DNA from: an uncultured bacterium
GTDB lineage: Bacteria > Actinomycetota > Coriobacteriia > Coriobacteriales > Coriobacteriaceae
Length of the DNA: 7,603 nucleotides
NCBI GenBank assembly: GCA_905215095.1
Contig: CAJMOL010000066.1
Coordinates: 1-7,603 of the forward strand
Reading direction: 5' to 3'
A model generated the notes under the pieces. That model was not told the origin of the DNA, did not search any database, and was given only the letters and a program-made list of their open reading frames with translations. The translations under genes were made by a program, and so were the position numbers. Each line of letters starts with the position of its first letter. The first letter of the stretch is position 1. Below are positions 5,816 to 7,603 of the stretch, piece after piece.

Positions 5816-6730
5816 ATGGATCTTGCGATGGCGCAGCGGCTCGTTGATCGCCGCAAGGCCGCCGGGCTTTCTCAGGAGGCGCTTGCCGCCCAGCTGGGTG
5901 TGAGTCGTCAGGCTGTCAGTAAATGGGAACGCAGCGAGTCCTCACCCGATACCGATAACCTCATTGCGCTCGCCGCGCTGTATGGCGTGTCGCTGGATGA
6001 GTTGTTGTATGGGGAAGCGGCTAGCGATGCTGATGGCTCAGAGGACGGCAGCACCGAAACGGTGGATGAGGCTAAAGAGGCCGAAGATTCTGCCGAGCAC
6101 GCCGATTGCGGCGACAAACCACTTGTCGATATTTCCCTCGCGCGCGGCATCCACGTCATTGATCCCAATAAAGGCGAGGAAGTCCATGTTGGCTGGAACG
6201 GCATCCATGTGACCAACGAGCGCAAGGGCGAAGAGGTGCATGTGGGGCCAGACGGCGTGCATGTCGATACGCTTGAGGACGATGGACATAGCGTGCATAC
6301 CAATGACGACGGCACCGTCACCATCGACGGCGAGACGTTCTCCAGCTGGAAGGAAGCACACGACAAGCTCGACCATCATGGCAAGCATTTCCACACCAAG
6401 GTCGGACGTACATGGAACAAATTCCCCTTCCCCGCGCTTGTCGCCCTCGCCTATCTGGTGCTCGGCATTGTCTACGGCACATGGGCTGCGGGACTCTTCC
6501 TCGTCTTTTTGATTCCCGTCTACTACGCATTTGGCGACTTTATCGACCAACGCCACTTATCTAAGCTGATCGATGTCGTCTATTCAGTCAGTGCCGAGGC
6601 ATGGTTCCTCTGCATGTGGCTCTGCCTGGAACAACCCCATCCCGCCTGGGTAATCCTCATCACCATCCCGGTCGTAAAAGCACTCATGCGCTGGTGCCGC
6701 AAACAATGGAAGCATCGCGAGCGAGCCTAA
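5816..6730 (+). CDS. Membrane-anchored XRE-family regulator with histidine-bearing tandem repeats
   Basis: The 304-residue product begins with a Cro/CI-type helix-turn-helix (about residues 5-62, including LSQEALAAQLGVSRQAVSKW), which should bind DNA in the cytoplasm. A strongly acidic linker follows (about 67-100). Residues 111-152 contain two full 18-residue repeats and a partial third, each built as GIHV, a variable stretch, KGEEVHVG and two more residues, placing His at 113, 124, 131, 142, 149. More His follow at 158, 161, 182, 187, 188, 191 and 193. Residues about 204-240 form one or two membrane helices, and two more hydrophobic segments lie at about 252-271 and 276-291. The ATG at 5816 is chosen because AAAGGA is 6 bases upstream and the HTH starts at once; an upstream in-frame ATG at 5744 lacks support. 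The repeats resemble short beta strands and could bind metal or pack as a beta sheet, which is inference. The target genes are unknown. Confidence 0.85.
   Translation: MDLAMAQRLVDRRKAAGLSQEALAAQLGVSRQAVSKWERSESSPDTDNLIALAALYGVSLDELLYGEAASDADGSEDGSTETVDEAKEAEDSAEHADCGDKPLVDISLARGIHVIDPNKGEEVHVGWNGIHVTNERKGEEVHVGPDGVHVDTLEDDGHSVHTNDDGTVTIDGETFSSWKEAHDKLDHHGKHFHTKVGRTWNKFPFPALVALAYLVLGIVYGTWAAGLFLVFLIPVYYAFGDFIDQRHLSKLIDVVYSVSAEAWFLCMWLCLEQPHPAWVILITIPVVKALMRWCRKQWKHRERA
6146..6271 (+). repeat. Coding tandem repeat of 18 codons in the regulator
   Basis: Units at 6146-6199 and 6200-6253, with a partial third unit from 6254, encode GIHV ... KGEEVHVG ... GIHV ... KGEEVHVG ... GVHV. The histidines alternate 11 and 7 residues apart. 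At DNA level the units differ in many third positions, so the duplication is old and kept by selection on the protein. Confidence 0.75.
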
Positions 6731-6783
6731 ACCATCCCAGCCCGACAGCAGCACCCAACTAGTACTCCCCCGCCCATCCCCCC

Positions 6784-6854
6784 TAAGTTGCGGTGATATA
6801 GCTCCGGTTTTAGCCTTGAGTAGTCGAGTTTAGGAACTATTCCACCGCAACTTA
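6784..6854. repeat. Palindromic repeat, copy 2 (opposite orientation to copy 1)
   Basis: TAAGTTGCGGTG (6784-6795) is the exact inverse complement of 6843-6854, and the inner arms pair imperfectly. When reversed and complemented, the element aligns along its length with 5562-5636, sharing AGTTGCGGTG, AATAGTTCCT, GGCTAAA, AGCTAT and ACCGCAA in the same order. Confidence 0.75.
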
Positions 6855-6906
6855 CGAATGGTCGGAGCGGCTACAGCACAAGCGTCGGCGTTCGTTTGAT
6901 GGTCCG

Positions 6907-7064
6907 CCACGAAAAGGGCCTATCTACTACGTTTAACTCGATGGGGCCAACCATGACCGCCTTTTTCGAAAATCGACAGGCCTTCTACCTGCGGTTTTAT
7001 TTTTCGTTTTCCCGGCATGGTTGAGGGTATCCAATTAAACGTAGTAGATAGGCCCGTTTTGTGG
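6907..7064. repeat. Large nested palindrome of about 158 bp
   Basis: The core arms of 21 bp (6916-6936 and 7035-7055) are exact inverse complements, and CCAC/GTGG plus A-rich/T-rich flanks extend them to about 30 bp with few mismatches. Inside, CAACCATG (6948-6955) pairs with CATGGTTG (7015-7022) and ACCGC (6956-6960) with GCGGT (6991-6995). The whole could fold as a single long RNA hairpin or DNA cruciform. It has no reading frame of its own. Confidence 0.65.
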
Positions 7065-7183
7065 CATACGACCCATTCAAGCCCAATCTCGAAGGCTAAA
7101 GAGAGCCTCTCATCCGCACCTGCGAGCGAAAACCAAATAGAATGAAAGGCAAATGGAAAGCCCGTTTGACGAGCGGAGAACAT

Positions 7184-7504
7184 ATGCGCGACGTAACCGA
7201 AAGCGACTGGAAGCTGTTTAAGAAAATGCTTCCTCAATGGCAAGAACGTTATATGGAAAAGCTCATCGGCCAGTACGTTGAGATGCTGAACGGCGACAGC
7301 GAAGCGTCCAGTAGATTTTGGGCACTAGAAGAGCGCCTCAATAGAGACAAGCTGTCCTCAGGCGTAATTGCAAACGACATTCGCCGCAGCACAATGCACC
7401 GCGAGATAGCCAATTTGCTTATCGACAGCGTGATCACCCTTGACGACCTTGACGGTTTTACCGAAGACATTAAGAGCTATGCGCAACACTGGATTGGCCA
7501 GTAA
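7184..7504 (+). CDS. Small conserved-looking protein of unknown function
   Basis: The 106-residue product is charged, probably all-helical and cytosolic, with no signal peptide or membrane segment. The pattern RDVTESDWKLFKKMLPQWQE, then YMEKLI and SSRFWALEERL, looks to me like a small family of uncharacterised helical proteins found in gut Firmicutes and Actinomycetota; this is from memory and no function is known to me. I chose the ATG at 7184 because GGAG (7175-7178) is five bases upstream. An in-frame ATG at 7142 has no ribosome binding site. The gene is lower in GC than the rest of the window and uses more A/T-ending codons, which suggests a different origin from its neighbours. It stands alone between a large palindrome and a hairpin. 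Confidence 0.75.
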   Translation: MRDVTESDWKLFKKMLPQWQERYMEKLIGQYVEMLNGDSEASSRFWALEERLNRDKLSSGVIANDIRRSTMHREIANLLIDSVITLDDLDGFTEDIKSYAQHWIGQ

Positions 7505-7537
7505 GAGCACTGAACGACAGACATCCCCAGCAAAACG

Positions 7538-7579
7538 GGGCAAACGCTGGGCCACCTAATGGTTGTCCGGCGTTTGCCC
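7538..7579 (+). terminator. Long hairpin after the small gene
   Basis: A 19-bp stem (7538-7556 with 7561-7579) closes a TAAT loop, with two G-T pairs and one C-T mismatch. The wobble pairs exist only in the plus-strand RNA and would be A-C mismatches on the minus strand, which favours the plus-strand transcript as the functional one. The 3' side lacks a T run (AGATAAAACC); the minus-strand side has a CGTTTT tail, so weak bidirectional use is possible. Confidence 0.55.
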
Positions 7580-7585
7580 AGATAA

Positions 7586-7603
7586 AACCTGCCAAAATAA
7601 ACC
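7586..7603. repeat. Second, truncated copy of the leader repeat
   Basis: The 18 bases at the window end are identical to 71-88, the left arm and part of the loop of the palindromic repeat in front of the dehydrogenase gene. As in the first case it stands shortly after a long hairpin. The window ends before the right arm could be seen. Confidence 0.55.

Larger units (their letters stand above)
6731..7183. other. 453-bp intergenic region with two palindromic elements
   Basis: No credible gene is seen. The region contains the second copy of the approximately 70-bp palindrome (6784-6854) and a nested palindrome of about 158 bp (6907-7064). The stretch 7065-7183 is lower in GC, has only a 5-bp hairpin near 7093-7108, and leads into the small gene at 7184. 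No clear promoter was identified. Confidence 0.65.

Noticed and set aside
6920..7243. Minus-strand frame of 107 codons across the large palindrome
   Set aside because: It spans both arms of the palindrome and the start of the plus-strand small gene, and its start lies inside that gene, so it is a chance frame.
1..7603. CRISPR array, tRNA or rRNA genes, transposase, phage genes
   Set aside because: I looked for regularly spaced repeats, cloverleaf patterns and recognisable transposase or phage proteins and saw none. The repeats present are palindromes, not spaced direct-repeat arrays.

Overview
The window looks like a chromosomal stretch from a moderately high-GC gut Actinomycetota, most likely Coriobacteriia and probably Collinsella or a close relative. 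The reasons are GC-rich codon use in most genes, strong AGGAG-type ribosome binding sites, a 6-phosphofructokinase of the GGNGS/PKTIDND type, and many long palindromes between genes. The genus is an inference; no rRNA or other marker gene is present.

Layout. Positions 1-125 hold a strong Rho-independent terminator for a gene to the left, then a short palindromic repeat just in front of a D-2-hydroxyacid dehydrogenase gene (126-1061, +). Positions 1062-1345 are a convergent intergenic region with two nested palindromes, one of them a likely bidirectional terminator. On the minus strand lies a two-gene unit: an M18 zinc aminopeptidase (1529-2914) followed with no gap (TAA then ATG) by a 60-residue acidic microprotein (1346-1528). 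Divergent from it, on the plus strand, are a membrane-anchored Ntn-hydrolase of the choloylglycine hydrolase/acid ceramidase type (3076-4161) and a 6-phosphofructokinase (4302-5381) that has its own extended -10 promoter.

The right part is rich in repeats. After the phosphofructokinase gene comes a hairpin with a perfect 32-bp stem. An XRE-family regulator follows, with a histidine-containing tandem repeat and several C-terminal membrane helices (5816-6730). It is flanked by two related palindromes of about 70 bp in opposite orientation and preceded by a near-identical 13-bp direct repeat that could be its operator. A nested palindrome of about 158 bp and a small lower-GC gene for a 106-residue protein of unknown function (7184-7504) complete the window. 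The last 18 bases repeat the palindrome arm seen at 71-88.

The genes mostly look like independent units: central glycolysis (phosphofructokinase), peptide turnover (M18), reduction or oxidation of a 2-keto/2-hydroxy acid, hydrolysis of an amide bond at the cell envelope, and a membrane-tethered regulator. I do not see a defence, secretion or biosynthetic system. The least ordinary content is the XRE/membrane regulator with its His repeats and flanking inverted repeats, the coupled microprotein, and the unusual density of large palindromes between genes.
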